Source: Nitrospirillum sp034427435 (GTDB lineage Bacteria > Pseudomonadota > Alphaproteobacteria > Azospirillales > Azospirillaceae). From it: a stretch of 64,000 nt of DNA. Position numbers and translations under genes: made by a program. The stretch covers positions 1,488,001-1,552,000 of the forward strand of contig NZ_JAXQNP010000002.1 of assembly GCF_034427435.1 (NCBI RefSeq), in the 5' to 3' direction. Below the pieces are notes generated by a model. The model had not been told where the DNA came from. It searched no databases and saw only the letters and a program-made list of their open reading frames with translations. This document shows positions 15,911 to 24,762 of the stretch, one piece after another (the stretch's first letter is position 1; every line of letters starts with the position of its first letter).

Positions 15911-16879
15911 TCAGTGGCCGCCCAGGAAGCGTTCCGCCTCCAGCGCCGCCATGCAGCCCATGCCGGCGGCGGTGACCGCCTGGCGGAAGACCTTGTCCTT
16001 CACGTCGCCGGCGGCGAACACGCCCGGCACGTTGGTGCGGGTGCTGTCCGGGGCGGTGACGACATAGCCTTCGTCATCCATCTCCACATGCCCCTTGAAG
16101 ATGGCCGTGGCCGGGTCGTGGCCGATGGCGACGAACACGCCGTCCAGCGCCAGTTCCCGCCCTTCGCCGGTGACGGTGTTGGCCAGGGCCAGGCCGGTGA
16201 CCTGCTTGGGATTGTTGATGTCGAAGCCGCCGTCGGCGGCCCCGCCCTTGCCCAGCACCCGTTCCACCTTGTGGTTCCACAGCACCTCGATCTTCGGGTT
16301 GGCGAAGACGCGGTCATGCAGGATCTTCTCGCCGCGGAAGCTGTCGCGGCGATGGATCAGGGTGACCTTGGCGGCGTGGTGGGTGAGGTACAGGGCTTCT
16401 TCCAGCGCGGTGTTGCCGCCGCCGATGACCGCGACCTCCTTGCCCCGGAAGAAGAAGCCGTCGCAGGTGGCGCAGGCCGACACGCCGGCGCCCTGGAACT
16501 CCTGCTCGCCGGGCACGCTCAGCCAGCGCGCCTGGGCGCCGGTGGCGATGATCACGGTGTCGGCCACGAACTCGTCGCCGCTGTCGGCCTTGCAGACGAA
16601 GGGGCGCTGGCTGAAATCGACGGAGGTGATGACGTCGTACACCAGGGTGGTGCCCACATGCTCCGCCTGCTGACGCATCTGTTCCATCAGGTCGGGACCC
16701 TGCACCGCCTGGGCGAAGCCCGGGTAGTTCTCCACCTCCGTGGTGATCATCAGCTGGCCGCCCGGCTGCATGCCCTGAACCAGGATGGGCTGTAGGTTGG
16801 CGCGGGCGGCGTAGATGCCGGCGGTGTAACCGGCGGGGCCGCCGCCGATGATCAGGACCTTGGTGCGATGGGTGGTCAT
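15911..16879 (-). CDS. trxB: Thioredoxin-disulfide reductase
   Basis: NADPH- and FAD-dependent reductase of thioredoxin. The 322-residue protein has the FAD-binding GGGPAGYTA at residues 12-20, the redox-active CATC (Cys136, Cys139) in SACATCDGFFF, the NADPH-binding GGGNTALEEALYL, and the C-terminal FAD motif GVFAAGDVKD. Low-molecular-weight bacterial type. Divergent from the dsbD-like gene, which takes electrons from thioredoxin; the shared region 16880-17162 contains their promoters. Confidence 0.97.
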   Translation of the reverse strand: MTTHRTKVLIIGGGPAGYTAGIYAARANLQPILVQGMQPGGQLMITTEVENYPGFAQAVQGPDLMEQMRQQAEHVGTTLVYDVITSVDFSQRPFVCKADSGDEFVADTVIIATGAQARWLSVPGEQEFQGAGVSACATCDGFFFRGKEVAVIGGGNTALEEALYLTHHAAKVTLIHRRDSFRGEKILHDRVFANPKIEVLWNHKVERVLGKGGAADGGFDINNPKQVTGLALANTVTGEGRELALDGVFVAIGHDPATAIFKGHVEMDDEGYVVTAPDSTRTNVPGVFAAGDVKDKVFRQAVTAAGMGCMAALEAERFLGGH

Positions 16880-17162
16880 GGAAACTGTTCCTGGCCGGGG
16901 AGGGGGCGCCCTTCATTGGGGGCCGGGCCCTCGCCGCCCTCTAGATATGGTGGGACAGGCGCGGAATTTCACGTCGAGCCGGACGATACCGGCAAGCGGC
17001 CCGGCGCTCAACGGCAGACGTCACAGAGAGGGGGGCGGAGCCCTGCTCCCGCATCAGGCCGGATGGGCTTGGGCGTGCGGCCATTCCCCCATGGCGGCGG
17101 CCGCCATCATGCACTACATCAGGGGGATGGGTTTTGTGGACGAACTGTGGGATGCGGCGGTG

Positions 17163-19310
17163 ATGGGCGGTTTCAGGAAATGGATGGCGGCTTTCTTGGC
17201 GCTGGCCGGCCTGGCGGGCGGGTCGGCGTTCGCCGCCCCGGTCAAGACCGAGCATACCCTCAGCCAACTGGTGGCCGAAGGGCCCGCCGTTCCCGGCCAA
17301 CCACTGTGGGTGGCGCTGGACCAGACGTTGCAGGACGGCTGGCACACCTATTGGATCAATCCCGGCGACTCGGGCCTGCCGACGGAGGTCACCTGGACCC
17401 TGCCGGCGGGCTGGTCGGCGGGTCCCCTGAACTTCCCGGCCCCGCATCGCTTCACCACCGGTCCGCTGGTCAACTACGGCTATGAAAAGGCCACGCGCAT
17501 CCTGGCGCGCCTGGACGTGCCGGCCGACGCCAAGCCCGGTGAAACCGTCACCCTGACCGCTGCCGCCAACTGGCTGATCTGCGCCGACGTCTGCGTGCCC
17601 GAGGATGCCACCCTGACCCTCGACGTGCCGGTCGCCGCCAGCGGCACCGCCGACCCGGCCGTGGCGCCCCTGTTCGCGGAGGCGCGGGCGGCCCTGCCGG
17701 TGCCCAGCCCGTATGCCGCCAGCGTCAGCAGCGCCAAGACCGCCGTCACCCTGCGCCTGGCCGCTCCCGGCCTGACGGAGGCCCAGGTCAAGGACGCCTA
17801 TTTCTTCGCCGAGAACCCCGATTTGGTGGAGGCCGGCGCGCCGCAGCCGCTGTCCGTCACCAAGGATGGCCTGACGCTGACCCTGAAGCCCACGGGCCGC
17901 GCCAAGCCCGGCCCGGTGAACGGCATCCTGGAGGTGACGGAACTGGTGAACGGCCAGCCCACCACCCAGGCGCTGGCCATCGCCCTGCCCGCCGATGGGG
18001 CCGCGGCGGCGCCGGCGGGTGGGACGGCGGCCCCGCTCACCGACAGTGCCGCCCTGCCCCTGTGGCAGGCGGTACTGTTCGCGTGCCTGGGCGGCATGGT
18101 CCTGAACCTGATGCCCTGCGTCTTCCCGGTGCTGTCGATGAAGGCCATGGCCCTGGTGCGCCATCAGGGCGCCCATGCCCGCCTGCATGGCCTGGTCTAC
18201 ACCGCCGGTGTCCTGGCCTGCTTCGCCGCCATCGCCATCGTGCTGATGGCCCTGCGCGCCGGCGGGCAGGAGATCGGCTGGGGCTTCCAGTTGCAGTCGC
18301 CCCTGGTGGTGGCCGTCCTGGCTTACGTCATGCTGCTGCTGGGCCTCAGCATGTCCGGCGTCTTCACCGTGGGCGACCAGTTCATGGGCGCCGGCCAGGG
18401 CCTGACCCAGGGCGACGGCTACGCCGCCTCCTTCTTCACCGGCGTGCTGGCCTCCGTCGTCGCCACGCCGTGCACGGCGCCCTTCATGGGGGCGGCCGTG
18501 GGCTATGCCCTGGTCCAGCCGTGGTATGTGGCGCTGGCCGTTTTCCTGGCCCTGGGTTTCGGCATGGCCTTGCCCTTCCTGGCTCTGGCTTGCTCTCCCT
18601 GGCTGCTGCGCCATATGCCCAAGCCGGGCGCCTGGATGGAGCGGTTGAAGCAGGTGCTGGCCTTCCCCCTCTATGGCTCCGCCGCCTGGCTGGTCTGGGT
18701 GTTCGCGGTTCAGGTGGGGGCGCCGGGCATGACCGGCATCCTGGTCGGCCTGGTGCTGGTGGGCTTCGCCGCCTGGCTCTATGGCGTCACGCATTACGCC
18801 GAGGGCTGGGCCCGGCGCGGCGGGGCCGTGGCGGCCCTGGTGGCTCTGGGCCTGGCGGTCGCGGCGGTGGTGCCGCAGGCCGGCGGTGGTGTGGCGTCCG
18901 CTGCGTCCGCCGGTGGCGCTTCCGGCAAGGCCGTGGCCATGACGGATGGATTCGAGGCCTTCTCCCCCGCCACCCTGGACAAGCTGCGTGCCGATGGCCG
19001 CCCCGTGCTGGTGGACTTCACCGCCGCCTGGTGCATCACCTGCCTGGTGAATGAGCGCGTGGCCCTTTCCAGCGACACGGTGCACGCCGCCTTCAAGGCC
19101 CACAACGTCGCCCTGCTCAAGGGCGACTGGACCAACCGCGACGCCGAGATCACCCGCGTGCTGCAGGCCCACGGCCGCAGCGGTGTGCCCCTCTACCTGT
19201 TCTACCGCCCCGGCCAGGCGGAGGCCGAGGTGTGGCCGCAGATCCTGACCGAGGCCCAGGTGCTGGAGGCGGTGGGCAGCCTGCCCAAGCAAAGCGCCAG
19301 CGCGCAGTGA
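17163..19310 (+). CDS. DsbD/ScsB-like protein-disulfide reductase
   Basis: Membrane protein that carries electrons from cytoplasmic thioredoxin to periplasmic thiol proteins. From the ATG at 17163 (715 residues): signal peptide (residues 1-24, ending SAFA), a periplasmic N-domain with NWLICADVCVPED, an eight-helix DsbD membrane domain from about residue 300 with MPCVFPVLSMKAMA and ATPCTAPFMGAAVG, and a C-terminal thioredoxin domain with AAWCITC (Cys624, Cys627). The N-domain resembles the ScsB group more than E. coli DsbD. Its divergence from trxB fits a thiol-redox module. Upstream in-frame Met codons exist but lack a signal-like N-terminus. Confidence 0.9.
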   Translation: MGGFRKWMAAFLALAGLAGGSAFAAPVKTEHTLSQLVAEGPAVPGQPLWVALDQTLQDGWHTYWINPGDSGLPTEVTWTLPAGWSAGPLNFPAPHRFTTGPLVNYGYEKATRILARLDVPADAKPGETVTLTAAANWLICADVCVPEDATLTLDVPVAASGTADPAVAPLFAEARAALPVPSPYAASVSSAKTAVTLRLAAPGLTEAQVKDAYFFAENPDLVEAGAPQPLSVTKDGLTLTLKPTGRAKPGPVNGILEVTELVNGQPTTQALAIALPADGAAAAPAGGTAAPLTDSAALPLWQAVLFACLGGMVLNLMPCVFPVLSMKAMALVRHQGAHARLHGLVYTAGVLACFAAIAIVLMALRAGGQEIGWGFQLQSPLVVAVLAYVMLLLGLSMSGVFTVGDQFMGAGQGLTQGDGYAASFFTGVLASVVATPCTAPFMGAAVGYALVQPWYVALAVFLALGFGMALPFLALACSPWLLRHMPKPGAWMERLKQVLAFPLYGSAAWLVWVFAVQVGAPGMTGILVGLVLVGFAAWLYGVTHYAEGWARRGGAVAALVALGLAVAAVVPQAGGGVASAASAGGASGKAVAMTDGFEAFSPATLDKLRADGRPVLVDFTAAWCITCLVNERVALSSDTVHAAFKAHNVALLKGDWTNRDAEITRVLQAHGRSGVPLYLFYRPGQAEAEVWPQILTEAQVLEAVGSLPKQSASAQ

Positions 19311-19325
19311 GGTCACGGTGCGCGA

Positions 19326-19367
19326 AAGCGAAAGGGCCGACGGAGCGATCCGCCGGCCCTTTCGCTT
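19326..19367. terminator. Bidirectional intrinsic terminator
   Basis: AAGCGAAAGGGCCG ... CGGCCCTTTCGCTT, a 14-base-pair arm with a small internal interruption (CGGA/CCG), flanked by A and T tracts on both sides. It separates the dsbD-like gene from the convergent toxin gene. Confidence 0.85.
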
Positions 19368-19382
19368 ACAGGGGGCTGCCCG

Positions 19383-19673
19383 TTACATCCGGCGCTGCCA
19401 CCGCCGCGGGCTGCGGCTGGTGTGGAAAAAGGCGACCACCTGCACGGTGTCGCCTGCGAGCCGGTAGATGACAAGGTATGGAAAGTCCCGGAGCCGGGCA
19501 CGGCGTGTGTCCGCAGTCGCTGCCGGGAACCGCAAAGGACCGTCAGCGATCCGTTTGCGTATATCGGTAAAGGCTGCGCGGAGGCGTTTATCGAGACCGG
19601 GCGCCTGCTGCCGGTACCATTCAATCGCTTCGATGTACTCAGCCCGCGCCTGCGGCGTGAGGATAACCCGCAT
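19383..19673 (-). CDS. RelE/ParE-family toxin
   Basis: A 96-residue basic protein with the family pattern LTPQARAEYIEAIEWYRQQAPGLDKRL, RFPYLVIYRL-type core (LRDFPYLVIYRLAGDTVQVVAFFHTSR) and a C-terminal Arg-rich tail. RelE/ParE toxins block translation (mRNA cleavage) or poison gyrase; which applies cannot be told here. The ATG overlaps the antitoxin stop by one base (TAATG). The core resembles ParE-type partners of addiction-module (PF09720) antitoxins. Confidence 0.85.
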   Translation of the reverse strand: MRVILTPQARAEYIEAIEWYRQQAPGLDKRLRAAFTDIRKRIADGPLRFPAATADTRRARLRDFPYLVIYRLAGDTVQVVAFFHTSRSPRRWQRRM

Positions 19674-19882
19674 TACGGAAAGCGGCGGTCAAGCTCCGCC
19701 TCCAAGGCGTCGGCATCGATGCCGTGCTGGATGTCGTCATCCAGCGTTTCAAGGCGCCGCTTGATTTCGGCGGCCTGCGCCTCCGTCAAGGGGATCGCGT
19801 CGGCCTCGATGCTTTCCCAAATCTCCCCAATAAGGGTGAGCTTTTCGGCGGGCGTCATGTGGCGATAGTCGATCATGGCCAT
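19673..19882 (-). CDS. Addiction-module antitoxin (PF09720-like)
   Basis: A 69-residue acidic protein: MTPAEKLTLIGEIWESIEAD followed by LTEAQAAEIKRRLETLDDDIQHGIDADALEAELDRRF, the typical helix pair of the short unstable antitoxins paired with RelE/ParE toxins. I start at the ATG at 19882, with GGAG 9 bases upstream; the frame is open further. Directly upstream of and overlapping the toxin gene. The Glu/Asp-rich C-terminus would mask the toxin. Confidence 0.85.
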   Translation of the reverse strand: MAMIDYRHMTPAEKLTLIGEIWESIEADAIPLTEAQAAEIKRRLETLDDDIQHGIDADALEAELDRRFP

Positions 19883-20017
19883 GTCCAAATGCTCCGGGCG
19901 GGGCTGAACTGGAGTCGTTGCGACATTAGACACCGAAGCTGACGCAAGTCGCAACCCGGGCGGCCTGCTCGCCGTGGCCTGCCCGCCCTTTGTACGTCCG
20001 CCTGGGGCTGGCCGTCT

Positions 20018-21949
20018 TCAGAACCCGAACATGTGATCCAGCGCGAAGGCCCCCTGGGCGCCCTCGCGGATCAGGCCGTGATAGCCGAACAGGCGGCAGG
20101 TGGTGTCGCGGATCAGGACGTAGGCGTCGCGGCCGGCCTGTTTGATCTCACCGCTGGTGAAGGTCTGGCCCACGCGGAAGTGGAAGCTGCCGGAGCAGGC
20201 GATGGTGACCGTGCGGCGGGCGATCTCCTCCCCGTCCTTGGTCATCAGGATCAGGGCGGTGTTGGAGCGGGCGTTCCAGGGGGTGCTGGCGGGGTAGATC
20301 AGGTGGCACAGCGTGTCCACGTCCGCCGCCATGCCGGTGCGCAGAAACAGCCGGGTGGATAGGCCCGGCGCCCGGCCGGAATAGGACTGCGGCTCGTTCT
20401 TGTAGGTCAGCACCGTGTTGAACATGTGGGCGCCGAAGCTGGTTTCCGCGGCATGGCCGCTGACGCCGTCCTCATAGCGGAACAGGGCGTGCAGCCAGCC
20501 GTCGGCGTCGTTCTCGCCGGCGGCGAAGTCGTAGATCAGTTCCAGGTGGCCGTAGCCCGAGGGCAGGCTCTTGCCGTCCAGGATATCCGCCGCCTCGAAC
20601 ACCGTCTCATGGTCCCGGGACAGGCGGCCCAGGTCGCGCCGCGCCACCTCCGTGCCGTCGGCGTCATAGACGATGGCGGTCAAGGGCAGGTGGCTCTGCG
20701 TCGTGCCCATGGGGGTGGGCAGGGCGATGGTGCGGAAACGGCTGGCCGGGAAGATGGGGGCGGGCAGAATGAAGCCCTTGCCCATCAGGTTAGTCAGGGT
20801 GGCCAGCTTGGGGTCCGGCTTCAGGTCCACGCGCTCCACGTTCGGGTGGGCGATGCGGTGGCGGATGGCGCCGGCGGCATCGGTGCGGATGACCTCATAG
20901 CGCGGGCGGACGAAATGCTTGCCGGCGCGGATCTCCACCTGCTGCGGCCAGCGGGCGTCGGGCAGCAGGCTGGCCACGTCCAGGGCATAGGTGGCGTAGG
21001 GCGCCACCTCGCGGTCCAGCGCCACGGCCGTGTCGTGGCCCATGAGGTTCAAGGCGACGGCGCCGGCGGGGATGGGGCAGGGGTGGCTGTTCTGCACCCA
21101 CAGGATCACGCGCTCATCCGCGCGCGGAGCGGGAAGTCCCGCGTAAAAATCGGACGGCCAGGCGTTGGCGTCGTGGGTGCAGGACAGGGTGTCGGCGGCG
21201 TCGCCATAGGTGTCCAGCGCGTACTTCACCACGTCGTGGCCGGCGGCCCCCACCACATGGATGAAGAGCTGGCCGGTGAATTCCGGCAGATCGAACTTCC
21301 GGCGCACGGCGGCGCTGTCGATGACCACGGTGCCGTCGGCGCCCGGCAACTCCTGGGTCCAGCGGGCCAGCACCTGGCCGTCCTCCCCGAACAGGCAGAG
21401 CCACAGATAGGGCTCGGCGGCGCCATAGCTGGACCAGTAGTTGGCGGTCACCACCCGGGTGTGGTGGCCGGCGCCATCGCGGAAGAAGGCGTAGTTGGTG
21501 GCGAAGTTCAGCGGCGCCAGGTAGGTCCGGCGGTCCGTCAGCAACTCCTCCGGCAGCTTCAGCGGGTCCAGGGAATAGACCGTGGCGCTGGCGGGGATCA
21601 GGTGCCGGATGTGGGCCACCAGCCGCTCGGCATCGAAGGCGGCCACGAACACGGCGTCCACGGCCGTCCCGGCCAGGGCGGTGACCGGCTGCGCCGGCCG
21701 GCCCAGCAGCGGCTGGCCGATCTTGGCCACATCCTGGGCGTAGACCGCCACCACGTCGACACTGGTGAGGTGGTGGATCTCGTCGAACGGCTCCAGCATG
21801 TTCAGCGGGTCGTACACCGCAACCCGGCCTGCCGCCCGCAGATCGGCCAGCAGCGCCTTGGCCGGTTCCGCCGCCAGCGGATGGCCGATGGCCTTGAAGT
21901 AGCTGCTGCCGCCGGTGACGTTGCTGAAGGTTTCGATCTTGAGGGGCAT
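20018..21949 (-). CDS. Large protein of unknown function, beta-rich
   Basis: A 643-residue protein starting at the ATG at 21949 (MPLKIETFSNVTGGSSYFKAIGHP). It has no signal peptide or membrane segment. Residues 1-190 look like an alpha/beta domain (AKALLADLRAAGRVAVYDPLN, VDAVFVAAFDAERL); the rest is a series of beta-rich segments with repeated aromatic and polar pattern and His-rich stretches (HPCPIPAGAVALNLMGHD). No catalytic motif recognised. It lies 96 bases downstream of a 2-oxoglutarate oxygenase gene on the same strand and could be its substrate or partner; that is inference. Confidence 0.75.
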   Translation of the reverse strand: MPLKIETFSNVTGGSSYFKAIGHPLAAEPAKALLADLRAAGRVAVYDPLNMLEPFDEIHHLTSVDVVAVYAQDVAKIGQPLLGRPAQPVTALAGTAVDAVFVAAFDAERLVAHIRHLIPASATVYSLDPLKLPEELLTDRRTYLAPLNFATNYAFFRDGAGHHTRVVTANYWSSYGAAEPYLWLCLFGEDGQVLARWTQELPGADGTVVIDSAAVRRKFDLPEFTGQLFIHVVGAAGHDVVKYALDTYGDAADTLSCTHDANAWPSDFYAGLPAPRADERVILWVQNSHPCPIPAGAVALNLMGHDTAVALDREVAPYATYALDVASLLPDARWPQQVEIRAGKHFVRPRYEVIRTDAAGAIRHRIAHPNVERVDLKPDPKLATLTNLMGKGFILPAPIFPASRFRTIALPTPMGTTQSHLPLTAIVYDADGTEVARRDLGRLSRDHETVFEAADILDGKSLPSGYGHLELIYDFAAGENDADGWLHALFRYEDGVSGHAAETSFGAHMFNTVLTYKNEPQSYSGRAPGLSTRLFLRTGMAADVDTLCHLIYPASTPWNARSNTALILMTKDGEEIARRTVTIACSGSFHFRVGQTFTSGEIKQAGRDAYVLIRDTTCRLFGYHGLIREGAQGAFALDHMFGF

Positions 21950-22045
21950 GGACGGGTCCAAATGACGAGGGGACCGCCGGCCCTTGAGCAGACCGGCGGT
22001 GACGCATCAGGGCGTTATACGGGCAGACGCGCCGTTTTCACAGAT

Positions 22046-22750
22046 TCAGCGGAAGGGGTTCAGCCGCTTCATTTTGGCCGACAAGGCGTGGCGGAACTGC
22101 TCCCGCTTCACCACGCCATCGTCCTGCACCCAGTTCAGCTGGATGACCCGGCGGGGGCCGACGAAGCTGGTGTGCCCGTGCCAGGCGGTGGGGCCGTTGA
22201 CGAAGGCCAGCAGGGTACCCTCGGCCGGTGGAATCTCGGCCACCGCGTTGTCCAGGCTCTCCGGCCCGCGCAGCAGGCGCAGGCGGCCATCGGCGGTTTC
22301 CCAGGCCGGGTTCATGTAGATCAGCACGGTGATGATCTTGCTCTTGCTGTCCACATGGATTTGGCCGTCCTGGGCCTTGGCCCGGCCGCGCACGGTCACC
22401 ATCGTCGGGTGGCCGGTCAGGTCGATGCCGAATTTCTCCTCGAACGCCGCCTTCATGGCCGGCCCCTGGATTTCCTCCAGCAGGGCGGCGAAGGCGGGGC
22501 CGAAGCTCAGCTCCCGCGCGGGGAAGCTGCCCGGCTGTTCGATTTCCGGAAAGTCGCGGTGGATGGCCTCGCGCACCTCCGCCCGGACGAAGCCGGGGAT
22601 GATGACATGGGCGAAGGGGTTGTGGTCCACCGGCTGGGCGCGGAACGCGTCCAGGTCGATGGCCCGGCCCGGATCGGTCGTCGGGTTGGCCGGGGCTGCG
22701 CCGAGCGGGGCGCCGAGGGTCGCGGACGAGGGGGAGGGGGTGCCGATCAT
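22046..22750 (-). CDS. 2-oxoglutarate/Fe(II) dioxygenase, prolyl-4-hydroxylase-like
   Basis: A 234-residue protein with the double-stranded beta-helix iron site: His and Asp in GQIHVDSKSK, the distal His in TAWHGHTSF, and the Arg of RRVIQLNWV that would bind 2-oxoglutarate. GPRR follows. Homologues hydroxylate proteins or small molecules; the substrate is unknown. The first 40 residues are Pro/Ala-rich and probably disordered. I start at 22750 (MIGTPSPSS). Same strand and close to the large unknown gene downstream, suggesting one transcription unit. Confidence 0.83.
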   Translation of the reverse strand: MIGTPSPSSATLGAPLGAAPANPTTDPGRAIDLDAFRAQPVDHNPFAHVIIPGFVRAEVREAIHRDFPEIEQPGSFPARELSFGPAFAALLEEIQGPAMKAAFEEKFGIDLTGHPTMVTVRGRAKAQDGQIHVDSKSKIITVLIYMNPAWETADGRLRLLRGPESLDNAVAEIPPAEGTLLAFVNGPTAWHGHTSFVGPRRVIQLNWVQDDGVVKREQFRHALSAKMKRLNPFR

Positions 22751-22875
22751 GGTGCTGCTTCTTTTAGGCTGGCGCCCGGCGGGGCCGACAGGAGGACGGT
22801 ACTTTAGAATCATTCTTGCTGAGAGTGGCTCGCAAATACCACACCCCAGATGGGGCGCCAGCGCATCGGCGTCAA

Positions 22876-22908
22876 TGACCGCCCTTTAGTCATTGGCAAA
22901 GGCGGTCA
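22876..22908. repeat. Hairpin between the ELM1-like and oxygenase genes
   Basis: TGACCGCC-c-TTT (22876-22887) pairs with AAAGGCGGTCA (22898-22908): 11 pairs with one bulged base and a 10-base loop. No T tract follows on either strand, so the role is unclear; it lies 67 bases after the end of the ELM1-like gene. Confidence 0.4.
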
Positions 22909-22975
22909 CGGGGCAAAGGCGGCCACGGTCAGTCGCATCCTAGCACAGGCGGCACCCGCGCGTCCCGTCGGGGCC

Positions 22976-24001
22976 CTAACGCCGGGCGGCCATGCGTCGC
23001 ACTACCTCGGCCGCCACGCGCGGGGTGTCGTCCAGGGGGGCCGGCATCCAGTCCTCCACCACGCCGGTGAAGGGGCGGGTGACGCCGCGTTCCACCATCA
23101 GCGCGTGGAAGCGGTCGAACTTCGCCGACGTGCCCTCCAGCCCGATGACGTAGGTGGGCTTGCCGGTGCTGGCCGCCTCCGACACCATGGACACGCTGTC
23201 GCCGGTGCACAGCACGGCGTCAGCCAGGCCCAGATAGCCGAAATAGGGGTTGGGGCCGGTGCCATCCCAGATCACGGCCGCGTTCGGGGGCATGTCCGGG
23301 CCGGTCAGGCGATGGCGCAGCACGGCCTCGTTCTCCGCCCCCGTGCGGCGGGAGGGGGTGACCATCAGCCCCATCCCCCGGTGCGCCAGATCGGCCAGCC
23401 GCTCCGCCAATCGCGCGGTCACCGCCGGTGTCAGGTGATAGACGCCGTTGGAGCCGCCGACCAGCACGGCGATGCGCGGCCGGGGCAGGTGGTCCAGCTG
23501 GGGGGCGAACGTCGCGGCCTCCATCGCCAGGCGTGCCGCCGTCACGCGGTGCAGGGCGCCCAGGCTTTCCACTACGTTGGGCCCGACCTTGCGGTCATGC
23601 GCCGGCATGACCACCAGATCCAGCAGGCCGAAGGGCACGCCGGGGTTCTGGATATGGACGCAGAAGGTGTGGCCGCGGCTTTGCCGGCGGATCGCCAGGG
23701 CCGCCCCCACCGCCTGCCGGCCCGACGTGATCAGCAGGTCGGGCCAGGGCGGCGCCAGGGCATCGGAGTCGGGCGTCAAGCTGCCGTCCAGGCTCAGCGG
23801 CAGATAGGGGCTGAGCTGCCGCCAGGGTGTCTTCAGGTGGATGCGCTTGACCACCGGGGTGGCGCCCACCGCCTCCGCCAAGCCCAGGCACTGGTTTTCC
23901 ATGCCGGCCTTGCCGTCGGATAAAACCCAGCAGGTGGGCGGGGTTGCGGGCGTCGGGGTGGGGTGGGCGGCCGATGCCGCCAGGGGGCTCTGGGCGTTCA
24001 T
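22976..24001 (-). CDS. ELM1/DUF1022-family protein (PF06258)
   Basis: A 341-residue protein of the family named after plant mitochondrial fission factor ELM1, widespread in alphaproteobacteria. It shows CWVLSDGKAGMENQCLGLAEA near residue 25, ITSGRQAVGAAL, CVHIQNPGVPFGLLDLVVMPAHD and VLVGGSNGVYHLTP, plus the glycosyltransferase-like C-half TGDSVSMVSEAASTGKPTYVI. The fold suggests a nucleotide-sugar type enzyme, but no bacterial activity is established. Start at 24001 (MNAQSPLAA). Divergent from the Lrp-type regulator. Confidence 0.88.
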   Translation of the reverse strand: MNAQSPLAASAAHPTPTPATPPTCWVLSDGKAGMENQCLGLAEAVGATPVVKRIHLKTPWRQLSPYLPLSLDGSLTPDSDALAPPWPDLLITSGRQAVGAALAIRRQSRGHTFCVHIQNPGVPFGLLDLVVMPAHDRKVGPNVVESLGALHRVTAARLAMEAATFAPQLDHLPRPRIAVLVGGSNGVYHLTPAVTARLAERLADLAHRGMGLMVTPSRRTGAENEAVLRHRLTGPDMPPNAAVIWDGTGPNPYFGYLGLADAVLCTGDSVSMVSEAASTGKPTYVIGLEGTSAKFDRFHALMVERGVTRPFTGVVEDWMPAPLDDTPRVAAEVVRRMAARR

Positions 24002-24060
24002 GCCGGCACTGTAGCGCGCATCGCAAAAGGATGGGACCGTTTCGCGCGCAACAATCTTTC

Positions 24061-24089
24061 TTGCCTGGGGGCGCACGGCATTCTATGTA
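24061..24089 (+). promoter_or_regulatory. Sigma-70-type promoter of the Lrp/AsnC gene
   Basis: TTGCCT (24061-24066), 17-base spacer, TATGTA (24084-24089), giving a predicted start near 24096 and a leader of about 38 bases before the ATG at 24134. Spacing is ideal and the -35 matches four of six consensus bases. Confidence 0.5.
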
Positions 24090-24133
24090 ATATCCTTTCC
24101 ATCCCACCCCTCCCCGGAGCACAAGACAACACC

Positions 24134-24649
24134 ATGCGGCGGGTCAAACTCGACCGAATTGATCGGCGTATCCTGCGCGACTTGCAGGCGGACGGCCGAA
24201 TGACGAACGTGGAACTTGCCCGGCGGGCCGGCATTTCTGCGCCCCCCTGCCTGCGGCGCGTCCGCGCGCTGGAAGAGGCTGGCTTCATCCGGGGCTACCA
24301 CGCGGACATCAACCCCGAGGCCCTGGGCTTCGGCGTGACCGTGTTCGCCCAGGTTGGCCTGTCCTCCCAGGCCGAGGCGGATCTGAAGAAGTTCGAAGGC
24401 ATGGTCAACAGCTGGCCCGAGGTTCGGGAATGCAGCATGCTGGCCGGCGAAACCGACTTTCTGCTGAAGATCGTCGCCGCCGACTGGGACAGCTACCAGC
24501 GCTTCCTGACCACGAAGCTGACCGCGGCCCCCAACGTCAGCCACGTGAAATCGGCCCTGGCCATCCGCCAGTCCAAATACACCCCCGGTGTTCCCATCGA
24601 CGTGGATGTGGGCCCCGAGGTGCTGGAGGATGAGGACGAGGAAGCATAA
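24134..24649 (+). CDS. Lrp/AsnC-family transcriptional regulator
   Basis: A 171-residue regulator. N-terminal helix-turn-helix LDRIDRRILRDLQADGRMTNVELARRAGISAPPCLRRVRALEEAGFIRGY is classic Lrp/AsnC, followed by the RAM effector domain (ECSMLAGETDFLLKIVAADWDSYQRFL and TTKLTAAPNVSHVKSALAI). It ends in a very acidic tail (VLEDEDEEA). Such proteins respond to amino acids; the target operon is unknown. The ATG at 24134 is where homologues begin. A strong terminator follows. Confidence 0.93.
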   Translation: MRRVKLDRIDRRILRDLQADGRMTNVELARRAGISAPPCLRRVRALEEAGFIRGYHADINPEALGFGVTVFAQVGLSSQAEADLKKFEGMVNSWPEVRECSMLAGETDFLLKIVAADWDSYQRFLTTKLTAAPNVSHVKSALAIRQSKYTPGVPIDVDVGPEVLEDEDEEA

Positions 24650-24683
24650 TCCCGTCCCGCGTACCGTCCCCGTGATCGCCATG

Positions 24684-24726
24684 AAGAAAGGCCCCCGCCG
24701 GTTGTCCGGCGGGGGCCTTTCTTTAA
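24684..24726. terminator. Bidirectional terminator between the Lrp gene and greA
   Basis: AAGAAAGGCCCCCGCCGG, loop TTGT, CCGGCGGGGGCCTTTCTT: an 18-base-pair stem with T-rich flanks in both directions. It terminates the converging transcripts. Confidence 0.92.
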
Positions 24727-24762
24727 GTGCCGTGATGCCTATGCCGGGGTGGCATGCCCGCG

